Origin: Proteles cristata cristata
Taxonomy: Eukaryota > Chordata > Mammalia > Carnivora > Hyaenidae
Assembly: GCA_017311185.1 (NCBI GenBank)
Contig: JAESUZ010005528.1
Location: 1,426,001 to 1,490,000, forward strand
Direction: 5' to 3'
Length of the DNA stretch: 64,000 bases
Positions 32,771 to 43,527 of this stretch are shown piece by piece (the first letter of the stretch is position 1; the number at the start of each line of letters is the position of its first letter). The position numbers and the translations under genes are program-made. The notes below the pieces were generated by a model. That model was not told the origin of the DNA. It saw only the letters and a program-made list of their open reading frames with translations, and did no database searches.

Positions 32771-33514
32771 TTCATTTCCCAAAATACTTAGGTTGGCACC
32801 TGTCCCCCTCATCTGCTTCAGTGAGGTATTTTCACACATTTGTCATATAGTTAGATTCTTGTCACTGTCTGTATTCCTTCTTGATGTCCCAAGATTATTT
32901 ATATCCTCAGATAGTAAATGATAATTTGGAAGTTCAAAGTAAATAACGTCGATCAATGTTCCCCACTTCTCAAACCTTTCCACACAATGATTCCTCTGTT
33001 TTTTATTCCATATCATTCAAGAATTAAATTATAAAATCATAGACTATAATAACTATTAGGAATCTCAAGGGTTTCCTCACCTGTTTAGCCAAGGGATGGC
33101 AGGCCATACAAGTCACACAGTTTGTCAAGGACTAGGACTCAGCTTGGTTCCCAGTTCAAAGCTATTTTCCTTGTATCACATAATATGTTACAGGGAGAAA
33201 GGCGCTTTCTGCGAGGAATATCAAGCTTTGGTTGTTCTGATATATCTAAGTTCCCAGTTCCCGGTGACATTGCAAACTTGGGCTTGCCACATTGTGGCTC
33301 TTTATTCAGTGCGCTTTGAGTCAGTTAACTGTCCCTTTGTCCTATAAGAGCACTCATGCCTACCTAAGCAAAATGTGATCACCTCCAGGGTAGCTTCTAA
33401 GCTGCCATTGCACTTGGATTGGATTTTCGTTCCAAATCTTGTGAAAAGGAAGGGGAAGAAGGGTGTATCTCTTTAGTTGGACAAAAATGATAAATCTTTA
33501 GTTCTCATTGTTCA
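32771..33514. other. No gene recognised
   Basis: Unassigned. Frames 33096-33347 and 33122-33319 overlap in two registers and look spurious. Confidence 0.4.
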
Positions 33515-33765
33515 GAGCGTCAGCTCCAGCATTGTCCCTTCCTGCAGCCTTCCCAGATTTATCTCTCTGGAAAACAGTTTTCTCTTTCCTGGTGTTTCTA
33601 TAACCTTTCTCTGTGTTTCTATGCCCTTTGTCACGCTACTTTCTGTCATTAGATATAAAACCTTGAGTTCTGCGACCATGGTATTTATTTCAATTCCCTC
33701 CATAGATGACTTTATTTGTGACAAATAAAATCTTTTGATTAATTAGTAAAGGATGAATGAAGGGA
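33515..33765 (+). mobile_element. LINE L2 3' part, plus strand, with internal deletion
   Basis: 'cttcctgcagccttcccagatttatctctctggaaaacagttttctctttcctggtgtttctataacc', 'cctttgtcacgctactttctgtcattag' and an end 'aataaaatcttttgat' to 'gatgaatgaag' fit a late L2 with sequence missing before the terminus. Confidence 0.55.
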
Positions 33766-33793
33766 CTTAGAAACACCATTTAAAACTTAGAAA

Positions 33794-33996
33794 GAGGCAG
33801 CACCTGGGTGGCTCAGCCGGTTGACCATCTGACTTCGGATGAGGTCATGATCTCATGGTTCGTGAGTTCGAGCCCTGCATCAAGCTTCCTGCTGCCAGTC
33901 CAGAGCCCACTTCAGATCCTCTGTCTCCCTCTCTCTCTCTCTCTGCTCCTTCCCCATTCACTCTTTCAAAAACAAATAAAAAACATTTTTTAAAAA
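33794..33996 (+). mobile_element. CAN SINE, plus strand, first of tandem pair
   Basis: 'ggcagcacctgggtggctcagccggttgacc' head, CT tract and AAAAACAAATAAAAAAC tail. Target copies: acttagaaa (33785-33793) and agttagaaa (33997-34005). Confidence 0.94.
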
Positions 33997-34007
33997 AGTT
34001 AGAAACA

Positions 34008-34224
34008 GGGGTGCCTGGGTGGCACAGGTGGTTGAGTGTCTAATTCTTGATTTCAGCTCAGGTCATGATCCCAGGGTCATGGGATTGAGCCCCATGTCAG
34101 GCTCAATATTCAGCTTGGAATTCTTTCTTCCTCTCTCCCTTTCTCTAGGCCCCTCTCCTGCTCACACTCTCTTACTCTCTCTCTCTCTCTCTCTCAAAAT
34201 AAACAAATAAATATATTTTTTAAC
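34008..34224 (+). mobile_element. CAN SINE, plus strand, second of tandem pair (older subfamily)
   Basis: 'ggggtgcctgggtggcacaggtggttgagtgtctaattcttgatttcagc' and 'ccagggtcatgggattgagcc' mark the 'attcttgat' subfamily. TSD agttagaaaca (33997-34007) against agttagcaaca (34225-34235). It shares its left target copy with the preceding SINE. Confidence 0.94.
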
Positions 34225-34235
34225 AGTTAGCAACA

Positions 34236-34847
34236 GAAATAAGCTGGGAAAAAGAGAAAAATCAATACCAGCCTTGAAAAGTACAAGAGAGGTATGAAAA
34301 GAGTATGATTGGAGTTGTATTCGCAACCTTAGGGCTCAGAGGAGAAAGGGGATTCAGGCTACCTAGGAAGGAGTCCATGCATTCTGTAAAAACACAGATA
34401 TGGGATGATCATGAATGTACAGTCCTTCTAGAATGCTAACCACCATGATATCAATAAGGCTCTTTCTGTGTCTCCAAGGTAGAAGATGGCCATAGACTTA
34501 TGACATTAAGGTTGGAAGAAATCTAAAAACAACCTTACCTACCTTTCTCTCACTCACTGCTCTACTTTGTACTGGCCAGCCCTGTAAATGGAAGCCAGAG
34601 TATCACAGGTCCCCAGTTTTGCATGAGAAGGGATTGTCAATAGGACCAAAGGCCATGGAAGCCAGAGCCTCATGCTCCCATTTGAGACCCCTCTTAGCCA
34701 AGAGACAAAAACCTGACCTTGGGTTTCAAAGTCACAGAACCTCAAAGATCTTTCCATAACAGTGACTGATGCCTTCATGAGGACATAAGAAGGGTGACAG
34801 ATAGAATTTGTAGTTTCAGATGAAAAAGCTGAAAAAAATAAGCCTTC
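34236..34847. other. No gene recognised
   Basis: A 158-codon minus frame (34554-35030) covers part of this region and runs through a MIR. I recognise no domain and treat it as chance. Confidence 0.4.
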
Positions 34848-35000
34848 TGGGTGACTTTGGGCATGTTGCTTGTACTTCCCTAGCCTTACTCTCATTTCTT
34901 GTAAAATTAGAATAATGATACTTATCTGGTAAGGGCAAAATGAGAAAAAGTAGGTAAAACAGCAAAGAACCTGAAACACAGAGAAAGAACTCATCATCAT
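34848..35000 (+). mobile_element. MIR fragment, plus strand
   Basis: 'gggtgactttgggcatgttgcttgtacttccctagccttactctcatttcttgtaaaattagaataatgatacttatctgg' is a good MIR core match. Confidence 0.78.
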
Positions 35001-35044
35001 TGTTACTATCATCATGATCACTATCAACAATCACCAAATCAACA

Positions 35045-35130
35045 ATTGCCAAAGTTTATCAAGTATTTATTGTTTACTAAACATTGTACTAGGTGTGTTA
35101 CATGTAGTTGTTATTATCAATATTATTGTT
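35045..35130 (-). mobile_element. Possible MIR 3' fragment, minus strand
   Basis: 'tcaagtatttattgtttactaaacattgtactaggtgtgttacatgtag' resembles the MIR/L2 3' end in complement. The match is short. Confidence 0.45.
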
Positions 35131-36861
35131 GACCAATCAGTAATATCAGAAGGTTATGTATTTTCCTTGTTATACAGCTATCAAGTCAGACTAGCTTTCT
35201 TTTGCCTTAAAGAATTTGTATAAGGCAGCCTAAAGGCAGGAGAATGATAAGTAATCCCACCCAAGTCTGTTGCATTCTTACAATTCATGATAAAATGAAA
35301 CATCCAGACCAATGCTAGTTATGAAATAGACAGGAAAGAGATGTGACATTTGTACATTTCCCAGGATACCTTTCTTTCTTTTATATATATAGTTGATTGT
35401 CACATTGGTTTCCATAGAGAGATATCTTTCTATATCTACTGCTCTGTATCAGTCCAGAGAGGCTTTATGAACTGCTTTCTTCTCAGGCCCAGACAGCTGC
35501 AGCCATGTGTCTCCTTAGAGTGAAGGCTGAATTTCTCAGTTACTGGTACAAATTTCTTTTAAGGAAGAGGAAAGCAAATTGCCACTTAAGAAAAAAACCT
35601 GCATAAATTTCAGGAACATTAATTACTATTGCCCTTAAGCTGCTGGGAACTCATGCTGTCTTTCCATGGTGATTACCATGATTACATGCTATTTAATTTT
35701 ATATCTAGGTCTCTACAGAAATTACAGATATGTTTCAGCTTAGCTAGAGGAGTTTTCAATCAAAGCAAGTTTAACATGACTTTTCTCATTCTAGATTAAA
35801 TGGTTATGTTCATCTTATATGTATGATCACATCCTTGGGCTTTTCAATGAGAAATTTTGGATAGATATCCAATCCTTGTCATTGCCAGCTGGAAAGCCTA
35901 ATGAGATCATTTGGTCTAGGTCCTGACCTTCACTACTAGGCTAGTCTAGTGAGGAAATGGCCAAAAGGCCAGGCTACATCCTTCTCCCTCACTGACTTGG
36001 AATAATTTGAAGCTGGTGCCAGACTCCCACTGGTTCCCATTATCTTTGTCTGATACAACACAGTACGAATTTCCTGGTCAAAGAAAGAGACAGATAATTC
36101 CTGATGAGCCTGGGAGCCAAGAGGAGCTCACGTCCAGGGTTTGGGTGGCCCTCCTGTTCCTTTAAATGGAGATATGTGTTGTCAAAACCAAGCAAGGTGC
36201 AGAGGATTATAATGGGTTCCTGATTCTACAAGGGCCCGTATCTTTCTACTAACTGGGACTTTACTCCCCAAACTCAAAGAATATTAGGGCTGAAGGACAG
36301 AGGTCTGTGGTTGTAGAGATGGTGAATGGCAAGGCAGAATGAAGAACTCATTTAAAAATAGCCATGGCCATACCCAAGAAAAAGCCTCATCAACTAACCA
36401 CTAAACTGGGACCCATGAGCCTATCAGGTGTTGTGGGTTTTCCTTTCAGATCTATAATATGTTGGCAAAAGAGCACAACCACTTTTCTAAATAACACAGC
36501 CTATGTACCCATTTCACCCATGTCAGAAAATGAATAACATCCTACATTAAGCAACAAACAATTTACGATTGAAGTCACAACGGAAAACACATTTCCCCAA
36601 ACACTAGGAATTGTTTTACACTAATTATTCAAAAATGAGTAAATTTTGTTTATGTTTTTGCTCTTGAAGCTGGTGACAGAAAACTCAATCTGGGAAAGCC
36701 ATATTGGTGCTGATAAGTTGTCTGCACAGAAGCAGAGAGAACTTATGCTGACTTTGGTCACATCTGCTCACAGTGTTGAGACTTTTTGCCTTTAAAGGCC
36801 CAACTCAGACAACTTCCACAAGGTGCCATATATTTGTCCAGTGTGAGGAAAGCCTGACATA
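35131..36861. other. No gene; 1.7 kb unassigned
   Basis: Near 35385-35425, 'atatagttgattgtcacattggtttccata' recalls carnivoran L1 3' sequence but is too short to call. No coding signature elsewhere. Confidence 0.4.
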
Positions 36862-36985
36862 GCTAGGAGGCTTGGGTCTAATCTTGGCGTTGCCATTCAC
36901 AGGACACATGTACTTCAAGAAGTCACAGCCTTCCTGGACTTCAAGGTGTAGAGTAAGTACATCTGTGAAGTAAAGTAGTTGGGTT
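36862..36985 (+). mobile_element. Possible MIR fragment, plus strand
   Basis: 'aggcttgggtctaatcttggcgttgccattcacagg' followed by 'aagtcacagccttcctgg' and 'tctgtgaagtaaagtag' suggest a decayed MIR. Confidence 0.45.
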
Positions 36986-36991
36986 AAGTCA

Positions 36992-37100
36992 ATATTTCTC
37001 AGCCCTAGACATCAGGGATTTGAATCACTTGGGAAGATTTTTAAAAGTAATGCCCAGCCCTTACCTTAGACTAATTAAATTAGGTTCTCCAGGGGGTGAA
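36992..37100. mobile_element. hAT-type MITE fossil (MER5/MER58-like)
   Basis: 'atttctcagccctagacatcagggatttgaatcacttgggaagatttttaaaagtaatgcccagccc' and 'agactaattaaattaggttctccaggggg' follow the layout of short hAT-Charlie elements. The family name is uncertain. Confidence 0.55.
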
Positions 37101-37231
37101 ACTATTTGTTTAAAGTTCTTCCGTCGGAGACCCTTGAGGCTACGTTAGTCCTGAGTTCACAAGGTGTGGACATTCTGTCACTTTCAATTTTACATCACTT
37201 TAGAATTTTTGGTCACCTCTGAACTGTCTCT

Positions 37232-38085
37232 CTTGTGGAAGACAGAATTCTAAAAAGACCATCAATGAGTTCCACCCTCGCACGACCCTTTTGACTGTAG
37301 ATAGAACCTGTGACTTGCCTCTGGCCAAGAGAACGCGGCAAAGGCGATGAGATGGTCAGTCTCATGATTATGTCAACTTATGTCAGCAGATTGGATGGAG
37401 AGATTCTCCCATGGGTTTTGAAGAAGCCCCTCACCTCCAAAAGTCCTGTGTTGAGATCTAATCCTTACTGTGATAGTATTTGGAGGGGAAGTCTTTGGGG
37501 GCGATTAGATCCTGAAGGTGGAGCCTTCACAAATGGAATTAGCATCCTTATAGGAAGAGGCCAGGGAGCATGCTAACTTGCTCTCTTTCCATCATGTGAG
37601 AATATAGGGAGAAAGTAGCAATCTGCAAAACTGGAAGAGGGCCTTTATCCCATCATGCTGGCATCCTGATTCCAGACTTCCAGGCTCCAGAACTGTAAGA
37701 ACTAAATTTCTGTTGTTTATAACCCACCCAGAAGATAGCACTTTGTCATAGCAGACAGAACCAAGTAAGACAATGTCTGAAAGAGCCACACAGCCAGGAA
37801 TGGCTACACCCTCTGGTCCTTGGCCGACAACCTGCAAGAAAGCAGGGACTTCAACCCTACAACTGCAGAGCTGCATTCTGCCCCAAATAGGCTTGGAAGA
37901 GAACCCAGAATTCCAGAAAGGAATGGTCTGCACCAAGACGGCAGCCTTCTGGGACCCTGAGCAGAGAACATCAATCTTTGTCTGGTCTCCTGACCCACAG
38001 AAACTATGAGATAAGAAATGTATATTGTTTCAATTTGCTAAATTTGTGGTAATTTGTTACATGACAATAAAAAAACTGAAAAAAA
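37232..38085 (+). mobile_element. ERVL-MaLR-like LTR (outer), split by a second LTR
   Basis: The left part, 37232-37427, starts 'gtggaagacagaattctaaaaagacc' and runs to 'gggttttgaagaagc'. The right part, 37773-38085, resumes 'gtctgaaagagccacacagcc' and ends 'ttgtggtaatttgttacatgacaataaaaaaactg'. Both halves follow one LTR layout in order. Confidence 0.65.
37428..37772 (+). mobile_element. Inner LTR inserted in the outer LTR
   Basis: 'cctccaaaagtcctgtgttgagatc', 'tatttggaggggaagtctttgggggcgattagatcctgaagg', 'aatggaattagcatccttataggaagaggccagggagc' and 'ctccagaactgtaagaactaaatttctgttgtttataacccaccc' match a different, widespread MaLR-type LTR. Same orientation as the host LTR. The TSD is no longer visible. 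Confidence 0.7.
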
Positions 38086-38248
38086 AAACAAAAAACTAAT
38101 ACATTTTCCAAATGGTGTACTCATGCTCAGCATGTGACAATGCCTGGTGATATCTTACAGAAAGGTGTGAGGTATATTTTGGAGATAACTGGACTTCTAA
38201 TCTGAAAAATAAAATGTAGAATTAATATTTTTTAAAAAGCGACACACA

Positions 38249-38481
38249 GGGGCGCCTGAGTGGCTTAGTCGGTTAAGCGTCCGACTTTCACTTAGGTCAT
38301 GATCTCGCGGTTCGTGGGTTCGAGCCCCGCGTTGGGCTCTGTGCTGACTGCCAGCTCCGAGCCTGGAGCCTATTTCAGAGTCTGTGTCTCCCTCTCTCTC
38401 TGACCCTCCCCTGCTCACGCTGTCTCTCTCTCTCTCTCCTAGAAATAAATAAAAATAAAAATATAAAAAAAATAAATAAAT
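38249..38481 (+). mobile_element. Young-subfamily CAN SINE, plus strand
   Basis: 'ggggcgcctgagtggcttagtcggttaagcgtccgactttcacttaggtcatgatctcgcgg', 'ctgactgccagctccgagcc', 'ctctgaccctcccc' and 'ctcctagaaataaataaaaataaaa'. TSD aaaaagcgacacaca (38234-38248) against aaaaagtgatacaca (38482-38496); both differences are C-to-T type. Confidence 0.97.
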
Positions 38482-38769
38482 AAAAAGTGATACACATATT
38501 GGAAATTTAAATTGTAATTCCCCAAATACAAGGGCTTAAAAATTTATTTGAAAATTTTATTATTTTTAATTCAGGAAAGACTTATGTTGACATCTTTGCC
38601 ATCACAAAGCTAAATGCCTTAAAGCTTATTCTTGCCACGTCTTGGTCTCAGGTCTCCTACTGGTAAAATGAGTAGAGTAGAGAAGTTCCCTTTCAATTCC
38701 TATGATTGCAGGCTCTTCACATAGCAATCACATCAGCGCGACAGCACACAATGAAGACTATTTAGTTTG

Positions 38770-38992
38770 AAGTAAGCCTGATCTGAGTTTAAAATCTGGT
38801 CCACTTCTTATTACTTACAAATTTTGGCAAGTGACTTATCAATCTTACTAAGCCTCAGTTTCCTCATCTAAAAGATGGGAATAATAAAGCAATCTTCTAG
38901 CTTTGTGGGTGGGTTTATTATAGGAATCAATGGACATAATGGGTTTCATTGAACACAGAACTTAACACGTAGTAACGACTCAAAAATGGTAG
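38770..38992 (+). mobile_element. MIR SINE, plus strand
   Basis: 'ctgatctgagtttaaaatctggtccac', 'ttacttacaaattttggcaagtgacttatcaatcttactaagcctcagtttcctcatctaaaagatgggaataataa' and 'aacttaacacgtagtaacgactc'. Nearly the whole MIR is present. Confidence 0.88.
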
Positions 38993-40470
38993 TGGTAGTG
39001 GTGGTTGGTTTCGTTGCAAGCTGTTTGCTTGATGGCACGAGGGACAATTTGTTTCTTTTTAGCTCCTGTTATGATTCATCCTAGGAGATGGGTCAGAAAA
39101 CCTGAAAGGTTGGTAATTCCACATTGAGAATGTGGAATTGGGAGGCGAATGCAACCATGGTACAGTGTTTGCAGAGGAGAGCAGTGTCCTGCTCCAAAAC
39201 CAGCAGGGAGAGGCAATGTACTCTACCCCTTCCTCTATTTTCACTGCTTCTCACTTCAACAGCACCAAAGGCCAGCGCCATAGGGTGGACATGACAGAGA
39301 TTAACAATTCTTTCTTAGTAGTTTGAGTTAAAGAACAAAAATATGAATTTTCCCCCATTCTTTAACTTGTCCCTGATGTCCTGCTTTCCCTTTTCACTAT
39401 TGAAGCTAGTCTTTTTCAGACACCCTTCTGAACTATTTTCAGAGAGCAAATGTAGTTCGTTTGAAGTTAAGTGATGGGCGGCTGGTTGACAGACTTAAAG
39501 AGTCTTCAAATATTATTGCATTTGAGCTGCATCATCTGGGAAGACTATGGCCAAGAAAGATCCTCTTCGCTCAAGCAGAGCTGTTAAATAATTTCCCAAG
39601 TCTTGCCCTCAATGTGGAGAAGGGAATGATAAAGATGGGCCCCAAGAGAGACTTTCTGCATGGCTGACAAGAGTTTTTAAGAAAGTTGCCTGAAGACCCC
39701 CAGAGCCTGCATTATTTGGCAAAGAATAGATTGCTTTGCCAAAGAGAAAGAAATTAAATAAGAGATAACTTCCCTTAAATGAAAAACAAAAAATAACAGA
39801 GAAACAAAAGAAGTTCTTAAAGGATAAGTATATGAAATACTAAATTAAATTGAAAGGTGAAAGTAAGGACTTAACAAATTCATGACCAGAAATTTTATAT
39901 AAGCTAAAAACAAAGAAATTTAGATAATTTCATGGATATGAGAACCATAAGGTATCAGTCATTTTAAATTAGAGGTCTTGGAGGTGTTCAGAGTCTGAAA
40001 TACATGTCTTAAAAAAATAGTCTTGAGAAACATCAAGTGCCCCACCCCACAAAAGGTCCCTGGATGATACCATCTGAAGAGTAATTCGTCACAAATTGGC
40101 CCTGTATTACATTCTTTTTCTCTTGGCTGCAAAGGAATAAAAGACAAGAAGAAGAATGATAGGTTGCTTTTTTCAAAATACTTTAATCTAAAGCATACAT
40201 ACTTTTAGCACGTACCATGGTGTTTATTTGAGGTATGAATGAAATTTGCCTTGTTCAGTCAGAATAATCGCTGTAAGCTTTATGAAAAAAACCAGAAGAA
40301 AATGGCCTCTGAGAACCATGTTCAGATGTATAGCTGGCTGTTGATCACACAAAATAAAACATGACTCCTGGCCTCCAGAGGTCTTCTCTGGTTCAGTCTG
40401 CAGATGCAAGGCTGAAAATAAAGCTGTGTAGAAGGCTAAGTGTTGGGGTAAGTCATAGAAAAGATGGGAC
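38993..40470. other. No gene; 1.5 kb unassigned
   Basis: The 39059-39326 segment has three short overlapping frames on both strands with no signature. The rest is AT-rich. Confidence 0.4.
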
Positions 40471-40474
40471 CACA

Positions 40475-40815
40475 TGTTGACCCATGAACCAGACCCAGGC
40501 CATCAGAGGCCTCTCAGTCCCTCTTCTGTTTAGTTGTGGGTTCCGTTTGCCTTTCCTACTCTCAGAGGCTGCTCCAAGGACTGAGATACCTCCATGAAAT
40601 GGTGGTGCGGTGTTGAGAACACCTTCGTGGTGTACATGATTGAACCCAGTGAAGACCTTTATGTAAACTTTAAAGGTTTGGTGGGCAGGTGTAGGGGTTC
40701 CCTATTCTGCTGTTGCCCAAGACAGTATCGTATGTAAGTTCCCTTTGCTTATTAAACCTGCCGCCTACCCACCAGGAGTGACCTGCCTCTTTCTTTGGGC
40801 TCTCCCTGCCCTGCA
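40475..40815 (+). mobile_element. Possible solo ERV LTR, plus strand
   Basis: Starts TGTTGACCC, ends CTGCCCTGCA, with ATTAAA at 40751-40756 and the pyrimidine-rich 'gacctgcctctttctttgggctctccctgccc' typical of a gammaretrovirus-like U5. The flanks are CACA on both sides (40471-40474 and 40816-40819), matching a 4-bp TSD, but the right-hand site is CA-rich so this could be chance. Family unknown. Confidence 0.4.
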
Positions 40816-40819
40816 CACA

Positions 40820-41279
40820 CAGGAGCTGGTCCCAGATTGTATGCAGATGGCTCCCAAGGGGGTTTCAGACCAACGCGATGTGGGGAGAGATCAAAAAGAG
40901 GAAAAAAAGAAGAAAACAATTGGGAAATGGTGCTCAAGATGGCTTCTTGTCAACTTTTGCTGTTGTCAACTTCCTTGGGGGAAAAATGAGTTTTCCGATA
41001 TACTACACACACTATGAATCCCCTTGGAGAGATCTTTCTGTTCCAGAACCGAAGGCAGAGAACCAACTCCAGGTGCAGGAGATTATTAAAAAGATGTTCC
41101 CACTCTTCTGAATGCTCTCGGAGCAATTCTGAAACTACATCAACACTTTTTCAGCATTTTGGTGGGGGAGGGATTCTGATACTTCTCCAGCCAGTTAGAG
41201 ATACATTGTGGAAACCCTAATCACAAATATGAGGACCAAAGAGATGTTTTCTGGAGACATGAGGATATAAAGGAATTTT
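40820..41279. other. No gene recognised
   Basis: Four short plus frames in different registers overlap here (40745-41220), which argues against coding. Confidence 0.4.
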
Positions 41280-41792
41280 AAAATTTTATAAATATTTTAT
41301 AGTCAAGCTGCAGAGCAAGAAGCAAAATGACCAATATACACACGAAAATCATTTAGCCTTATTTATAATTTAAAAAAATGGAAATGAAGACATTAGGATA
41401 GCATCTCTCTCATAAAACTGGTAAAAACTGAAAATACCAATAATGGTGAGGAGCATAGACAATGGTCACTTTCGTACAGCACTGAGAGAGCAAAGTGGGA
41501 CAATCTGTGTGGAAAGATGTGGAATTTGGCAATATTTATCAAAAGCTTAAAAAATTCACATACCCTTTGGATTCCAAATTCCATTTCTATGAGTGTATCC
41601 TAAGAAAATAATTAAAGATGCATACAAGTATTGAGCTTCAAGAATACTCAGCACAGAATTTTTTATAATAGCAGGAAAGCAGAACCTACATTTTTAAAAT
41701 TTACCAGTTCAGCAAAACATTGTATAACCATAAAATATGATTTTGTTCTTGAAAATTACACTGCAGATTTTTTACTGATATATATATATGCA
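41280..41792 (+). mobile_element. L1M 3' UTR remnant, plus strand
   Basis: 'aatggtgaggagcatagacaatgg', 'atttggcaatatttatcaaaagcttaaaaaattcacataccctttggattccaaattccatttctatgagtgtatcctaagaaaataattaaagatg' and 'ttttataatagcaggaaagcagaacc' match an L1M 3' region in order. It may resume beyond the two following SINEs. Confidence 0.8.
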
Positions 41793-41800
41793 TGTAGCAT

Positions 41801-42015
41801 TTTTTAAAATGTGTATTTATTTTTGAGAGAGAGAGAGAGAAAAAAGGCATGAGCAGAGAAGGGGCAGAGAGAACGAGGGAGACACAGAACCCGAAGCAGG
41901 CTCCAGGCTCTGAGCTGTCACCACAGAGCTGACACGGGGCTGGAACTCATGAACTGTGACATTGTGACCTGAGCCAAAGTTGGACACTTAACTGACTGAA
42001 CTACCCAGGCACTCC
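41801..42015 (-). mobile_element. CAN SINE, minus strand
   Basis: 'ttttaaaatgtgtatttatttttgagagaga' tail complement and 'ctgactgaactacccaggcactcc' head. TSD core tgtagcat at 41793-41800 and 42016-42023. Confidence 0.95.
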
Positions 42016-42060
42016 TGTAGCATATTTTTGATTAAAAAATAAGTTAGGAAATGATGACTT

Positions 42061-42262
42061 GGGGTACCTGGGTAGCTCATTCAGTTAAGCGTCCGACTCT
42101 TGATTTGGGCTCAGGTCATGGTCCCACAGTTGGTGGGATTGAGCTCCATGCCGTGTTCCGCGCCGACAGTGTGGAGCCTATTTGGGATTCTATTTCTCTC
42201 TCTCCTCTCTCTGCCTCTCCCCTGCTCATTTTTCTCTCTCTCAAAATAAATATTTTTTTTTT
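42061..42262 (+). mobile_element. Older-subfamily CAN SINE, plus strand
   Basis: 'ggggtacctgggtagctcattcagttaagcgtccgactcttgatttgggc' and 'cgacagtgtggagcctatttggg'. TSD aaatgatgactt (42049-42060) against aaattatgactt (42263-42274). Head-to-head with the SINE 45 bp to its left. Confidence 0.95.
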
Positions 42263-42274
42263 AAATTATGACTT

Positions 42275-42840
42275 TAATATGGTAAAAGCCAGTTTAAAAG
42301 GTAAAAATGTGCATGAGGTTCTGATGGTGTTACGTACTAACTGGGGAACTCAGGAATAACCTGGTTTTGCCCTGACAAGTTTCCCTGTTCCTTTTGGCTT
42401 TTCCAAAGAATAGAAATGCAAGGAACAAATTCAAATAGTAAACATGTTGAGTACCAGTTTCTTAGCTGGGTCAGTGCCTGAGATGTTCATAAGACTTCTC
42501 AGCTAAGAGTGAACTGGGAACCTATGTGGGTCCCCTGTCTCCCCACCACAGCCAAAAGCAGGGATTTCACTTAGGGACACATACAGGCAGAGAGGGGCCG
42601 CCGACCTGACTTAGCCTATCCATTTCACTGCAAGGAGTGACACAGGCCAGTGAAAGGAAACTACCAGGGACCCACCTTTTAATTATAGTGAAGAGGCCCT
42701 TTAGTAAACATGGCCTCATGATTACTGTAGAATTTCATCAGTGAAATTACCTTCCCTGGGATGGAGGAGCAGGGAGAGAGGTGTGCACGCAGGTGGGATA
42801 AAAGGCAGACCCAGAGCCGCAAGGTCTTGCTCACATGACA
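42275..42840. other. No gene recognised
   Basis: Unassigned; may hold the end of the L1M split by the two SINEs. Confidence 0.35.
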
Positions 42841-43115
42841 TCGCTTCAGAAATCTGCTGCTGCATAACCAACCAGTCCAAAATTCAGTTGCCTGAAACAA
42901 TGACATTATTTCTCCCAGTTCTGTGAGTTGACTGGGCTCCGGTGCGCGGCTCCGCTCCATGCAGTGTGGCAGAGCTCAGTCATGCAGAGGCGTCCAGCTA
43001 AGAGCTGAGCTGGTGCCAGAGACTCCAAGATGGCCTCTTGTCCTCCAAGGCCTTCTTTCTCATTCAGTAGTGTTTGCCCAAACCTACTTACTGTATGCAC
43101 AGGGACTGACTTTAA
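42841..43115 (-). mobile_element. ERVL-MaLR-like LTR remnant, minus strand
   Basis: 'gctgctgcataaccaaccagtccaaaattcagttgcctgaaacaatgacattatttctccc' and 'gagctgagctggtgcc' match an old LTR read in complement. Its other end may lie at 43690-43810 ('ccattggtaaaagcaaatcacgtgatc ... ggccatcactgtaac'), with the SINE and other sequence between. Confidence 0.5.
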
Positions 43116-43331
43116 AGAAAGGGGTCTAGGAAAACAAACCCTATTCTAAAAATGTGCCTGGGATTAGTTTTAATCAGGTATGACATTCAGACAGAAATGA
43201 TCGTCATGAAGGAAGAAGTTTAACGAGATCCTTAGAAACAAGGGCAGGAGGAATAGTGGTGGCTTGGTGTGTGATTTAGATTTTAAAAAAAAAGTGCATT
43301 GGTTGGTTTGTGCATCAAAGGAACACTCGCA

Positions 43332-43513
43332 GGAGCCCAGTGGCTCAGTTGGTTGAGTGTCCAACTTTGGCTCAGACACGAGCCAAAGACACGATTTGAC
43401 GGTTTGTGAGTTTGAGCCCTGAGTAGGGCTCTGTGCTGACATTGAAAAAAATGCTTTGGATTCTCTCTCTCTCTCTCTCTCAAAAATAAATAATAAAAAT
43501 AAACATTTAAAAA
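43332..43513 (+). mobile_element. Shortened CAN SINE, plus strand
   Basis: 'gagcccagtggctcagttggttgagtgtccaactttggctcag', a rearranged middle ('acacgagccaaagacacg'), CT repeat and AAAAATAAATAATAAAAATAAAC tail. Imperfect TSD aaaggaacactcgca (43317-43331) against aaaggtacacttaca (43514-43528). Confidence 0.92.
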
Positions 43514-43527
43514 AAAGGTACACTTAC

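Noticed and set aside
33785..34235. Regularly spaced short repeats that might suggest a CRISPR-like array
   Set aside because: The repeated units are SINE bodies and target duplications in mammalian DNA; there is no repeat-spacer pattern anywhere in the window.
34554..35030. 158-codon open frame on the minus strand
   Set aside because: Longest frame in the window, but it runs through a MIR, has no recognisable domain and is overlapped by other frames. Length is within chance for 64 kb of AT-rich DNA.
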